DNA from: Castor canadensis
Taxonomy: Eukaryota > Chordata > Mammalia > Rodentia > Castoridae
Length of the DNA stretch: 64,000 nucleotides
Direction: 5' to 3'
NCBI RefSeq assembly: GCF_047511655.1
Contig: NC_133389.1
Location: forward strand, 41,213,295 to 41,277,294
Part shown: piece after piece, positions 39,658 through 52,098 of the stretch
How the letters are laid out: the number at the start of each line of letters is the position of its first letter
Numbering within the stretch: position 1 is the first letter of the stretch
The notes under the pieces: model-generated
Databases searched by the model: none
Told to the model about the DNA's origin: nothing
Seen by the model: the letters and a program-made list of their open reading frames with translations, nothing else
Program-made: the position numbers and the translations under genes

Positions 39658-39719
39658 GATTTTTAGAATATCTATGTCACAAGTAGAAGATTTTTAGAAT
39701 ATCTATGTCACAAGTAGAA
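39658..39719. repeat. Perfect 31-bp tandem duplication
   Basis: Two identical 31-bp units (39658-39688 and 39689-39719) start gatttttagaatatctatgt. Confidence 0.97.
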
Positions 39720-42700
39720 GATCAGCAACAGGTCAAACCTTTGCTCTTTTACTTCCCCGTTTCCAAAATGGATTCTGCAACTGGTTAGAGCTGAAGAAAT
39801 AAGAGTTAATGGAAACAGGGTGGGAGGAGTTAGGAAGGAACTAGATACTGCCAGTTCAATGCCAAGTGCATGAATTCAGGAGAAGAACTTCCAAAAAGAT
39901 AAGAAATGACACTTGAGTATTATATGGGGGCAAGGGTTAGGTTCCACAGTTAAGGTAGATGAGGAATAATACAGAGGCCTTGCACAGTACACATAGTCAC
40001 ACAAACACAGGGAGTTGCCTTGCATGCCATACACCTTACAAATGACTCAATAGACATACATACAAATAAAATGCCTATTATTATGATCAGAGTCTACCAT
40101 ATAGCACTATAGTTTTGTATGGATTTTAGTACGTACTGAATTTTCTTCCTAGGAATACGTCTAACCACAGGTTAAGAAAATTATACTTTGTTACACTGAT
40201 AATTTTTACACAAGTTGTTCATGAATAATAATCTCACTGAGGTTAAAACTACCTGTGGCATTTCTACTGCTATTCCAGTACATGAGTATCAAGCTCCAAC
40301 CACAGCTCTGGAAATCACAATCATTTGATATGCATATTTAGGTGTCTCCTATCTATCAAGCCAACACAGATGCTCAGGCCTGACCTTTGACACACTGGGA
40401 TGCAGAATGTTTGTTTATTAATAATTTCCATTAGTTCTAATGTGGAATACACAGTATTATAATAAACCATATTATATATAACAATGTCATGTATTTTAAG
40501 AATATATGTATAAGGAAATTATATTTCCTGTGACTTTTGTTTAAAGACAGAAAAAGTGCTTCACAGGAGAAGCATTTTAAAATAGGGTTACTGCTTCTAA
40601 CAGCTTTTATGTATCAACAGTGATTTTAAATGTTTTGAGTTTGCAATGCCTTTTTTGTACCTGATAAAGCCATGGATGAAAACTCCATGTGACACACTGC
40701 TAACTGTCTTCCAGAATACATTCACCCTTTCATTCTTATATAGTAATGAACTCCTCCTCTGAGTTTGAGCAGCATGAGGTGATATTTCCTAGACTCCTGC
40801 CCTTACTTATGGCCATGTATCTAAGTTCTCAATAAATGAATATAAGCAGATGTGGTGTGTGTAATGTGTGCATTGCTTTCCTCCCCAGTTCTCCATTTAG
40901 AAAATGGTTGAGCCAACTTCAATCACTAGGAATGAGGGTGACAGCCTGGCAGAAGATTGGACGAGAAAAAGAAGACACTGGAGGACTGCCATAAGCAGCA
41001 TACTGCCCACTTGTGGACTGTAAATTGAGACAAAAACTGCTAACACATTTTAGTCATCTTTTTCTGGGATTCTGTTATAGCAATGTAGCCTCTACCTCAA
41101 GGCACCTTGGAAATAAACCAACAAACAGATGTTTATATACACACATATATACACAATATACTATAAATTCTATGTGAGAAATAAGTAGAAATTATTAATA
41201 ATCAAATTCTCTGTATTCCTGTATGTCAGTGGTCAGAGCATCTGTGCTGGCAGAATAAGGCAGCAGGATAGCTGGATCACTACATGGGTACATCAAATGA
41301 TTGCAATTGCTAGAGCTGTGGCTGGAGCATGATACCTAGATAATAGAATGTCCCTAGAAATGCCACAGATGCTATTATAATTATAATGTCAGTCATGAAA
41401 AACTTTTATAAAAATTCCCAACATAGCAAAATGCAACACAAACATACATACATATATTCAATGAACTCTTGAATCACATTTGGGTACTGTGAGCTGAATA
41501 TTTTATAATAATTGGGGGTAGCTAAAATATTTCTTGAAAAAACTAGCTTAGAAAATACCAGTGGAGCTTTTGTTTCAGAGCAGTCATTGGGAACCATGAT
41601 TTGTCATCCAGGATCATAATATACAGGTGAAACAGAGCAGTCTGAAATACAAAACATGATTAAATGATTGGCTCCTTCCCCAGTAACCTAAATTCTTTCA
41701 TATCTCATCTCTATGCTCAGGCCTGCAAGCAAGTAATCTTAATGAATGTCAGAGCTTATTTAAGTGTGTCGTTGTAAATACCAGGGGCACTGATCTTTGA
41801 GACTCTAAAACTATAATCCAATTCTCCTTTAAATGAAAGAAATCATTGAACACCATTGTTCATATTTTCTTCCTGTCATTAATAAAGAATGGATTTCTAA
41901 AGCCAACATTTCTTATGATAAATAGGTGATACTGAAAACAAAGATACGAAAATCACACTTTATGATTAAGCACTGTGAAAAATATACTTAATATGAGAAG
42001 AATTTTAGCAAAATAAAAGCAATTGTAACTTCACAAATAGTTCTTAAATTTTTTGGCAAAACATTGCCTATTTTCTTCTTAATTCTATATTTCATCCTAA
42101 TAACCACTAATAATACCTAATGAATTATACATTATTTATAAACTAGAAATTAAGGGGAGCCTGTGGAACTAATCAATTTCATATAGAATAAAAATAAAAA
42201 ATAAGAACTGCATATTTTATGGCTGTATTGTCATTTTTTTCCAGCAACTGCAGCAATGTGTAGAATTTTAATCTTTTTGACAGAAGTTTGTATTTCTGAG
42301 TGATATACAAGAGATTAGTCTCAAAATGTGATAATGTGAGCCCTGAGAGGAATTCATAGGGAAGTGACTGCTGTAACAATGCAGCCCTGGTTTGCAAAGG
42401 ATACACAAGTCCCTCCCTGACTGAGGGATTAGAGTGATCTAATCAGCCATATGCTCTCACCCACAGGACACATATGATCTACGTGCAAACAATCAAGTCA
42501 ACCATCTAATTTTATTCAAATGATAAAGGGGGGGAATGGCTTTTAAAATCCAAGCTGATTAAAAATCAGTTACTACAATTCATTATCATAATAACTGAAA
42601 AATGTTTCCATTTAATTAAATAATAACCATATACTGAGAAGGGAAAAACTAGCCATTTGGGAACTCAGATTATCCATGATATGCATTTATCTCTTAAATA

Positions 42701-44069
42701 GGAACAACATGCAGCTAAAATAAATATTGTAAACAACTGGGGGAAGGGAGTCAAACCAAATTTTGCAAGAAGATGATGTACATTTTGAAAGCAGATTTTA
42801 GGCATATGGCATAAAAAAATAAAAAATTTAAATGGGAAAATATTCTTCAAATCTGCATATAAAGGAAAAAAATGAAAAGCAAATATGACTTTCATGGACA
42901 TTAGAAATAAAAAATAATCTATGTTCTGAAAAGGAAAAGAGAAATAATGGCAATAAAATATAAACATCTGCTTAAAAAATAAGATGTAATTTAGCTTATT
43001 TACAAATCAATTTGAGGGAAACCATTCTACATCTACATTCATTCTGAAAATGACACAATTATTCTGCTGGTTAAAATACCGGAGACTAAATGGAAAATCT
43101 AAATAGAATAATAAATCTTGAAAAATGAAAAAATAACAGTATTTTTAGAGCAACACTAGGAAAAAAGAGTATAATGATTTCCATAAGATTTAATAGCATT
43201 TTGTGATATTTGTTTAATCACAAAAATTAAAAACATTTTATAAAAAAAGGCTTTATGAAATAGTTTTCCCTCAAACAATGAAATGAACAAAACCCAGTAA
43301 AGAAATCTTGAGTAAAAGATATAAAATAAAAACTGGATATGGTTAGGTAAGGTGAAAATTCATACATTTAAACTAAATGATCAAATACAATAATGTACAC
43401 ATTTTTCTCCTATTTGAAAAAATATAAGTGAAAATGAAATCTGTTAAGCCTTTAACTATAGAGCTACATCTAAAGAAGTAGAGAATTCAAAAATAAATTA
43501 AATCAAGAGCAAAAATTCAAGGGCATTTATATTAGCCGTAATCAATACTGTTTTAAAAAGTGTCTATGAACACCTTTAAGAAGATAAAGAAGAATGGTCT
43601 AATTTTTCTGTTCTGAACATATTTAAAAGCTTACAGCATCCCTCCTTAAGTGAACTATGATCAACTGAAAAAAATACAAATGAACAAAAAGCTAATTATG
43701 AACAATTCTTTCTGGTCAAGATATTCTTTTGTTATGATTTCTTAAACTGAAACTATTACTTAATTACCGTTCTCTAGTTGTCTTTTAAGGTGTTAATGAA
43801 ATGCAGGATGGGGAATAATACACATGTCTGTATCACTAGCCATGACTCAGCTTTTAAGTCAAGCCTGCTAACTAAAACCTCTTGATATGAGCTAGGCTCA
43901 GTGGTGGGAATGGAAGTGATTAGGAATAGATGGCAGAAGGAGGAGTAACTTGAATTGCATGTGTGGCAGAACAGACTGCCTACTGAAATTAGATGTAGAA
44001 GAATAATAATTTCCTTTAAGGTTTACAGTGTACATATATATTTGTGTAGAGTGTGTGCAGGGGGAACGG

Positions 44070-44149
44070 GGAGTACTAGGGATCAATCACAAGCTGGCAC
44101 AATCTAGGTCTAGGCAATCACTCCCTCACTGAGTTACATTCCTAGCCCA
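44070..44149 (-). mobile_element. ID-type SINE
   Basis: The minus-strand text gggctaggaatgtaactcag, then attgatccctagtactcc, is a tRNA-derived ID element with A- and B-box-like segments. Confidence 0.7.
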
Positions 44150-44840
44150 TAAAATATTTCAATAGAATCTAACAGATTAAGAAACCAGATCACAAAACAA
44201 AACATTAATACACTCTGAAGTGCTCCTCCCCGGTACTAAGCTCCAAAGGTAATCTTATACCACAGATTAGTTTTGCTTCTTTTTGACCTTTACAAAAATT
44301 AAATTATATTGTATACATCTATACTTTTCAGACTAATTTTATATTTAAGCACTTTTGTTCAATTATGTGTGAGATTTACCCGTATCACCTCATACAGATG
44401 CATTAATTTATTCCTATTGTGCTACTATAGTAAGTTCAAATACTGGAATACTACCTGACAGTTTGTTTATTTATTCTGCAGTTGATGGGTGTTTTGGGAG
44501 TTTCCAGATTTTGGCTCTGGTGAACAGTATGGCTATACCATATTTACTCCTATTTTTTGTCAATTATACCTAGAATGGGCACTGGGCATAAGCACAGGAG
44601 TATAAATACTAGATCCACTTTAGTAACTACTGTCAAACAAATTTTCAAAGTATTTGTTTACTCTGACCAATATGAGAGTTCTGCTTCTTTCACTTTTTCA
44701 CAACACTGGTTTTTGTGTACATGTGATTTTTATGTGTATCTGTTCATAACACTAGCTATCCTCCTGGGTATGTCATTGTATTACATTGTAGTTTCATTTG
44801 ATAAATCCCAGCATCAAACAGAACATAACATTTTAGAATG

Positions 44841-44842
<2 letters not shown>

Positions 44843-44879
<37 letters not shown>
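44843..44879. repeat. (AT)n microsatellite
   Basis: About 15 AT units lie near 44848-44877. Confidence 0.9.
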
Positions 44880-44881
<2 letters not shown>

Positions 44882-45559
44882 CATAGACAAATAAAAACAT
44901 TTAAATGAACAAATTCAAAGGAAAGATGTGTGAGACATCTATACTAGTGGTTCTCAATTTCTTAGCCTTGTGTATCTGTCCTCTGGGACAATCTGCATTT
45001 TTGATTTTGCATTTTGATTGTTACCGCTGGAGAAAGGAGATGCTACTGACATCTAGTAGGTAGAGCCAGGTATGCTTAAATATCCTACGAGTCATAGGAT
45101 AGCTGCACCAATCCCACCCCTAGACAAAGGATTTGTCCAGCACAAAGTGTCATTAGTGTTAAATTGTAAAATCTATTATACACAGAAAACTAAACAACAA
45201 TGAAGTAAAAATTAAAAAAAAAAATAAGAAGATGTGGAGAGGGCTATACAATGCTCACGGATCTGAAAATAATACTGTATAGATGTCAGAAAGGTCTGAG
45301 AAAACTCTTGGGTGACTTGATTGTGGTAACAGTTCCATAAGTATATTCCTATATCAAAATTTATTGACTTCCACATTTTCAATATTTATTCCATCAATAA
45401 GTTTTTAATTTCTTTTAATTCTAAAAGTAATTTTTGAAAACTGACTAAATTTAAGAGATGGTATCAAAGCTCTGTAATTATTAAAGAAATCAAAATCTAT
45501 AATTGAAAGTTTCCCAAAGTGATACCTACGTCTTGATAACTTTAAGAATGAGCTTGTTC

Positions 45560-46740
45560 TAACACAATATTATACAAATTTTACATCACCTAGAATATTT
45601 TCTCACTGACTTTAAGAGATCAGCATTATTTTCATAAGTAAAACCTGTCATGGACATTATAAGAAAGGAATAGTATAGGCCAAGCTCCCTCTACCGAAGA
45701 TATAAGAATCCTAAACAAAATATTAGCAAATTAATTTATGGTTTTATGCATATTTAGATTGATTCTAGGAATTCAAGTTTCAGTTAATACATTAATATAA
45801 TGAAGAAAACAGTCACTTTATTTATGCACAACCTGTTATTTATGATGAAAACTGAGAAAACCAGGAATAGAATGAAACCGTTCAATTTGACAAAAAGCAT
45901 CTCCAAATGGCATCTGCTTTAAGCATCCTTCCTAAAGGTGGAATAATAAAATCTGTATCCAAGGTTTAAAATGTGATTTGAATTTCAGCCATCAGCATTT
46001 CTATTTAACCCTTTATTTCATTCACTGGAATAAAGAAAGTCAGGTTTTAAAAATAATAAATAAAACTATAGTTACTATTAGTCAACACTCATAAACTCAG
46101 AGGATCTCCCACCCAAAGTATATACTATTAGAATTAATAAGTGAATTAACAAATTCATTAGAAAAAATAAACATATAAAAATTGATTTCTATATCAAAAA
46201 ATAGAAACAGTTTAGAATAACAAAAAATCAACAAATACATAGAAACAAATCTATGAAAAGATGTTCAAGACCATAAAATATTGAGAGAAAGTAAAGAAAA
46301 CTAAATGAATGGAAAAAATGTTATATTCATAAGTGAGGAGATTCAGTATGTTATGTTATGCTAAATTGGTCTATGTAATAGATGAATTCTGTAAGCAAAA
46401 TCCATGTGCTTTTAGTGATATTCCAAAATTTCTATTGATATCCCAAAATTTCCATGAAAATACAAGTGGCCACCAATAGACAAGAAAGAACAAAGCTGGT
46501 GCTCCCTCTACTAGATATCAAGATCCCAATAATCAAAGTAATATAGTTCTGGTGTAAAGACAGACTAAAGGACCAAAGCAAAAGAGAAAAAAAAGCATCT
46601 GCAAATAGAAGTGATATATTTGGTAAATTGTTTATGACAAAAATGAAATACATTGCAGATGGGGAAATGATAACATTTCCAATGCAAATATGTTTTGGCA
46701 AAGTAGATATCTATTTGGGGGGTTGATTAATATAATATGG
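45560..46740 (+). mobile_element. Old L1 ORF2 relic
   Basis: Plus-strand blocks match the reverse-transcriptase end of L1 ORF2: atcctaaacaaaatattagc (45709 on), agaacaaagctggtgctccc and aatcaaagtaatatagttct. The frame is destroyed. Confidence 0.65.
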
Positions 46741-47092
46741 CATTCTATTTTCATGTAGTAACATTTTTCCAACATTTTCTGCATTTATCCACAGTTTTGC
46801 AGATGTGAAAGAAACATCTAGAATTCAAGGTTGATTTTTGTTGCTAAAATATCTCATTTTATATGAAAACTTACAGAATTTATTTGATGGTTCTAACTTT
46901 AAAAAATTATCATGCATATTATGTATAAAGAAAATATTTTCAGATAAATGAAAAATTATAGCACATTTTCAAGTTTTGGAAATGGGTCTGTATAAACTGG
47001 GGATGGTATACCAATAGTTTTTTTTTTAACCAAAGAAATATATCCATAACAGATATTAAAAACAAAATAAAGGCTAACTTCATTATTGCCTT

Positions 47093-47160
47093 TTTTTGGT
47101 GGGACTGGGGTTTGAACTCAGAGATTTGTGCTTACAAAGTAGGTGCTCTGCCGTTCATTA
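47093..47160 (-). mobile_element. tRNA-derived SINE fragment
   Basis: On the minus strand, ggcagagcacctactttgta then gagttcaaaccccagtcc is the tRNA-related part of an ID-like SINE. Confidence 0.65.
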
Positions 47161-50100
47161 TTCCTATAAATTTATTTTGTCTTCTGTAATATTAAAGTTT
47201 TACAAGTATATGTTAAAATATCTAGAAAACAAAACATTCTTATTTCTTAATCAAATGTATATTTATAAAAAGAACTATACTACTATAATAAATATAATGG
47301 AAGTCATTAAATAAATCAAGTACCATTTCAGCAGCAGTGATAATTTATTCAATCCTGTTTAACATATTTGTCCTGCTTTTTTTTTTTTTTGCTTTCCTTT
47401 CAGTGGAAATTCTAAATGGATAAAACATTAAGAGGAGAATTTAAATGAGAATACAAAGTACAAAAAGTAACATTCTGGAAACTGTCCCAAGACAAGATTA
47501 AAGAAAGTGAGAAAATTGAGCCACTTGTATCATTTCCTCAACCCTCAATCAATATATCCTTTCTTTTCATCACATACACTTTATTAAATAATACCCCTGA
47601 TGTACAACACACTAGATTTCAACAAGCAAAATTTTGGCATTAAAATACAAATTAATTTAAAAAAATCTGTAAGGGCTGATGCAATATTACTCTGTGCTAG
47701 GAAAACATACTCTCAGTATAATTAACACTTCTGACCTGGCTCATTATAAGTGGCAAGCTTCTGTTTTATAATTTATCTCACCATTTTCTAAGATTGCATA
47801 TCTGACTGTCCTTCTAGATTGTAAAATCCTTAAGTGCAGCACTGTGTCTACTAATTAAGTTCCCCCCACTGCACAGCAAAGAAACAACAGGACATTTACA
47901 AAGAGGCTCAATGGTATGAGTTGCAAAATGAAATTTTATTTTGATCAATGAAAATCTAATATAATTATGCTGTTCTCCAAAGCAATGAAAACAAATTCCT
48001 CAAACTAATAATGGTGAACTAAAGGCACTAAAAATATATTCTTCTTTGAGGGAAAAATACTTTAAACAACTTCTATCTTAATAGAGGTATTTATAATGGA
48101 ACCTGTCTCACTCCCTGCAATGTTTCCACATCATCTACAGTTTAACACTACCCACCTCTATAATATAAAAAAGCTTATAAAAACTGAAACTTTTGAAACC
48201 TGAATGACAACTGTAATCTAAGATAATAGAATATAAAGCAAATTTCTTAGGTGTTTTTACTCAGAAATAAGATATTATTCTGAGTTTCATTTTAAAAAGC
48301 TGTTATTGAATACTGACTACATTACAGCACATATAGAAATATCTCTGCATTATTAATATGTTGCTTTGGGGAAAATGGTTTATTTAATAAATGGCTTTGG
48401 CAATCTTGGTAATCTAGTAGAGACAAAAATTAAACCAATGTTTGTTATAATATAAAAAGGTAACATTAAAACTCTAAAGGTAGTTGAATTCTACTTCCAG
48501 ACTAGTCATGTAAGGAACTCCATGGGCTTATTACTCAGCAAAACAACCACAGTAGTGAAAATTACTTTAAAAAATAATCATTTAAAATCCCTGAACTTAG
48601 TTCTATTGTCATGTAGCAAATGAAGAAACAGTTATTCACAGAAACTTCTACATTGTGGTAACCACAGCAAGGGTCTGTGCCACTAAGCCTTGATGTACTC
48701 CTTCCACCCAACAGCTTCCTGTGAGTAAGTTCCTCTCCAGAGCTGTTCTGGCCAAGCACAGGGGCTTCCCCTCCTCTCAGCTCCAGTCATGGGATGCAGT
48801 AACTACTGAGACCATCAGGCCAACAGCATTTTTCATCTCCTCCAGCTCAGGATTGCAGAAGCTAAATTCCTAGCAGGTGCAGCCAAGATGTGCAACAATG
48901 ACCAATCTAAGGTGGTGACTACCACAAAGGAAGAAAACCAAGATTATTAGGCCCCTCAATCCTACTCACTCATGGGGTGGAAGCTCCATTTCAGGAGAGG
49001 CAAGCTGAATAGAACAGAGCTACCACCCCCCAAAAAAGCCCTGCTATTGAAGTAGGAGTATCACTACCCCCACAGCTCTGCAGCAGTGGTCCTGAAGAAG
49101 AAGTTCATAAGAACAGAGTTTCTAAGCTCTCCCAGAAGAACTGATTGCATTTAAAATACAGTATAGGGAAGTTGGAGCTTATGGGTACTCTGTCTTCCAA
49201 TGGAGGCTCTGATGCTGAGTAGTTAACAGGAGACTGGTGGCTCCATGAGAGCAATGAGCTGAACTGAAGGTTAGCTAACTTACTAGAGAAAACCAGGAAA
49301 GATTTAACAAAGAAGAACCCTCTTGGATCTGAACCACCTCCAAAACTAGCCTCAAAACCATCCTGCAAAGGAGTCCTAGTTTAATTGAACTAGACTGTGA
49401 ACGAGGGCACCATTGAAATAATAAAGCAATCAGGCAGCAAATAATGGAATCTATGGTCTACCCAAGAAGACTGTAAAATCTTGAGCATAGTCCTATCAAC
49501 TCAATAATTTTATCCTCACTGCTTGCCAGAGAAATACAGTGCTTAATAGTAGGGCTATAATGTTTATGAATGGCAAATATAACTATATTGTGGCTATTGG
49601 AAACCTAATATAAATTAATTGTCCCACTTCCCAAAGCAAATATAAACAAATTCCTAAAATTATAGTAAATAGTGATAAAATAAAGAGGCAATTAAAAGAA
49701 ATACTCTCCTTCCTTGAGGACAAACATTTTAGGTAATTACTACTTTGAGTAGGTATTTGTAATGGTTTACCAGGGAGATCAGGTAAAATGACAAAAAGCA
49801 ATCCAGAGAGACTGCCATGGCCATATCTATACATTGTGAGCAAAAACATCAGAGGCTTCACACTGCAGGGAAGTCAGCTACACTAAAATAGTCCAACCAA
49901 GTCCCTAGACAAATTAATAAGAAAACTGTAATGAACACAAGCCCTGAAGAAGGAGGTATTATTAATGACAGAGATGCTACAAGAAATAACCTAAAATATC
50001 CACTTGCAAAAAAACGGGTAGAGACAAAAAGAGAAAGAAGTTGAGGATGAGGGTGAGGAAAGGATGCAGACAGGGCAAGAGAAAAGAACCAGGAAAGAAT

Positions 50101-50333
50101 CACCCATACTCTAAGAAACAAACATGCAAGGAAACTGCCTATGAGAGGCCCTGATGGTGGACTTGACAGAAAAGGGCTCTGAGGCAGCCAATTTGGTTTC
50201 ACATCTTCAAATAACTAAAGGAAAAGATGCTTAAGTAAATTAAGGAAGATATGCAGACAATTTCTCATATCAATAATGAGAGAATGACATAAAAAATGCT
50301 GGCTGAAAAGTAAAATAATAAAAGTGAAAATTC

Positions 50334-50405
50334 CAGGCTGTGTATATAATTCAGTGGTAGAGTACTTGCTTAGCATGTGTTAAGACCCTGGGTTCAAGCC
50401 CCAGC
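50334..50405 (+). mobile_element. ID-type SINE
   Basis: The body attcagtggtagagtacttg, then accctgggttcaagccccag, is a tRNA-derived ID element. It is followed by an A/G-rich tail and (GATA)n. Confidence 0.8.
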
Positions 50406-50446
50406 ATGGGAGGAGAGGAAGAGAGGGAGCTAGAGAAAGACATAAA

Positions 50447-50465
50447 GATAGATAGATAGATAGAT

Positions 50466-50511
<46 letters not shown>
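50447..50511. repeat. (GATA)n microsatellite
   Basis: About 16 GATA units with one ATA interruption lie after the SINE tail. Confidence 0.95.
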
Positions 50512-50544
50512 GACATATACATACATACATATGTATTTGCAATG

Positions 50545-50945
50545 GTTTAAATGTCCCCTTTAAAATTGATGCTAAAATTTGTTATGGTGATATAAGGGGT
50601 GATTGGGTCATGAGGGCTCATCCTCATGAATGAATCGATACTATCACTGGAGTAATTTAGATATCTTGGCATTCTTGTACATATATTCTGACTCCAACCC
50701 TCTTGCTCTCTGGCATACAGAATCTGGTGAGAGCTGTTTTCTGCTTCCATCATGGTTTGGTTTGTATTATTTCCTCACATGGTAGACAGCATGAATGCTG
50801 CATCCTCACATGATAGACAAGATGGAAGGTACAAGATGTACTTCCTCAAAAGCTCTCCACTTAGTAAAATCACTTTAGAGTTGAAGTTCAGTGTATGAAT
50901 TTTGGATGGACACATACATTCAAACCATAGTTCATGCTCTTCTCC
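50545..50945. mobile_element. Composite ancient repeat (MER/MaLR-type)
   Basis: The left half reads forward (gtttaaatgtccccttt, tgattgggtcatgagggctc). The right half carries the phrases of the opposite orientation (atttcctcacatggtagaca, gaattttggatggacacata). It may be two copies, or one inverted. Confidence 0.4.
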
Positions 50946-51339
50946 CAATTTTACCTATCTCAGTAAACAGTATCACTATCCATCTATTGGGCAAACAAGA
51001 CACTAAAACTGAGACTCAGGAGAAAAAAGGTGGTTGTAATTCATAGGAAGAGAAGATAGTGCACTACAGACAGAACACTGAGCATTGATCAGTGCATTTA
51101 TGTGGAGAAACTACCAGAGAAAGGCCATGCAAGAACTATCTGAAATTAATAGAAAGAACTATACCTATCTTCATACAAGGCCCAAAACAGTACCTGTTCT
51201 CACTAGCCAGACTGGAAAACTACATGCTTGAATGGCAGAGAATAATTTACCATAGACCAAGTACTGGTTTATTTCTGCCAAAGATATCTTAAGATTCCAA
51301 AATGCCAAACTGCTTCCAAACAACTACATCAAGCTCACT

Positions 51340-51545
51340 CATGTGCCAGGTGAAAAACTTTCTCTTGCTGCTTCAAATTTACATTCTCAGGGAGCTTCAT
51401 GCACCACTTCCAACACTGTTTCTCCCGCTGGACTGTGAGCTCAATGAGGACAGTACGCATGGCATTCTCATGGGAGATAATATTCCCATGTACAGCACAG
51501 AGTGTACCCCAATCATAAAACTTCAAAGGGTATTTGTAAGATAAA
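51340..51545 (+). mobile_element. L2-like relic
   Basis: The phrase ctggactgtgagctcaatga plus ggacag resembles an L2 3' segment. The remainder is diverged. Confidence 0.3.
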
Positions 51546-51917
51546 TTAATTCTTTTGAATCATCTTCAGATTATTCATAAATACTGTTGAGATAATTTTC
51601 ATCTTATTTCAATAACACATAGAGGCTCTTGGTTCTCTGAATTATCATATTGGGTTCCCTTTTGAAATGCCAAGTATTTTCTGGGTCATCACTGAATTCT
51701 GTTTTTTCAGTTTAAGAATGTAAGGCCAGTAGGTGTAGGATCAGCCACAGATACTGACTTTTTTTTTTTTTTTTTTTGCTTGAGAAGTCTTCTAAACCTT
51801 TTACAAATTGTTCCAGCTCAGATAAAGAATCTGGGCAATGTATGTATTTGCTGGTCTTATGTATGCCAAACCTGTGGTACTTGTGTTTGGGCACCTGAGA
51901 AGTAAGAATTTATTCAG

Positions 51918-52098
51918 TACTGCAGTTTTGAACTCGGGGCCTACACCTTGAGCTATTCCACTAGCCCTTTTTTGTGTTGGGTATTTTCAAAATCGAGTGT
52001 CACAAACTATTTGCCTAGACTGGCTTCGAACCACAATCCTCCTGATCTCTGCCCCCAAGTAGCTAGGATTATAGGCGTGAGCCACTGGTACCAGGCTA
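51918..52098 (-). mobile_element. B1-ID dimeric SINE
   Basis: On the minus strand, a B1-like unit (gtggctcacgcctataatcc, caggaggattgtggttcgaa) is followed by an ID-like unit (gctcaaggtgtaggccccga). It is nearly the same element as 2115-2294. Confidence 0.85.

Noticed and set aside
50351-50542. Frame with a repeated SIYL motif
   Set aside because: This is the translated (GATA)n microsatellite.
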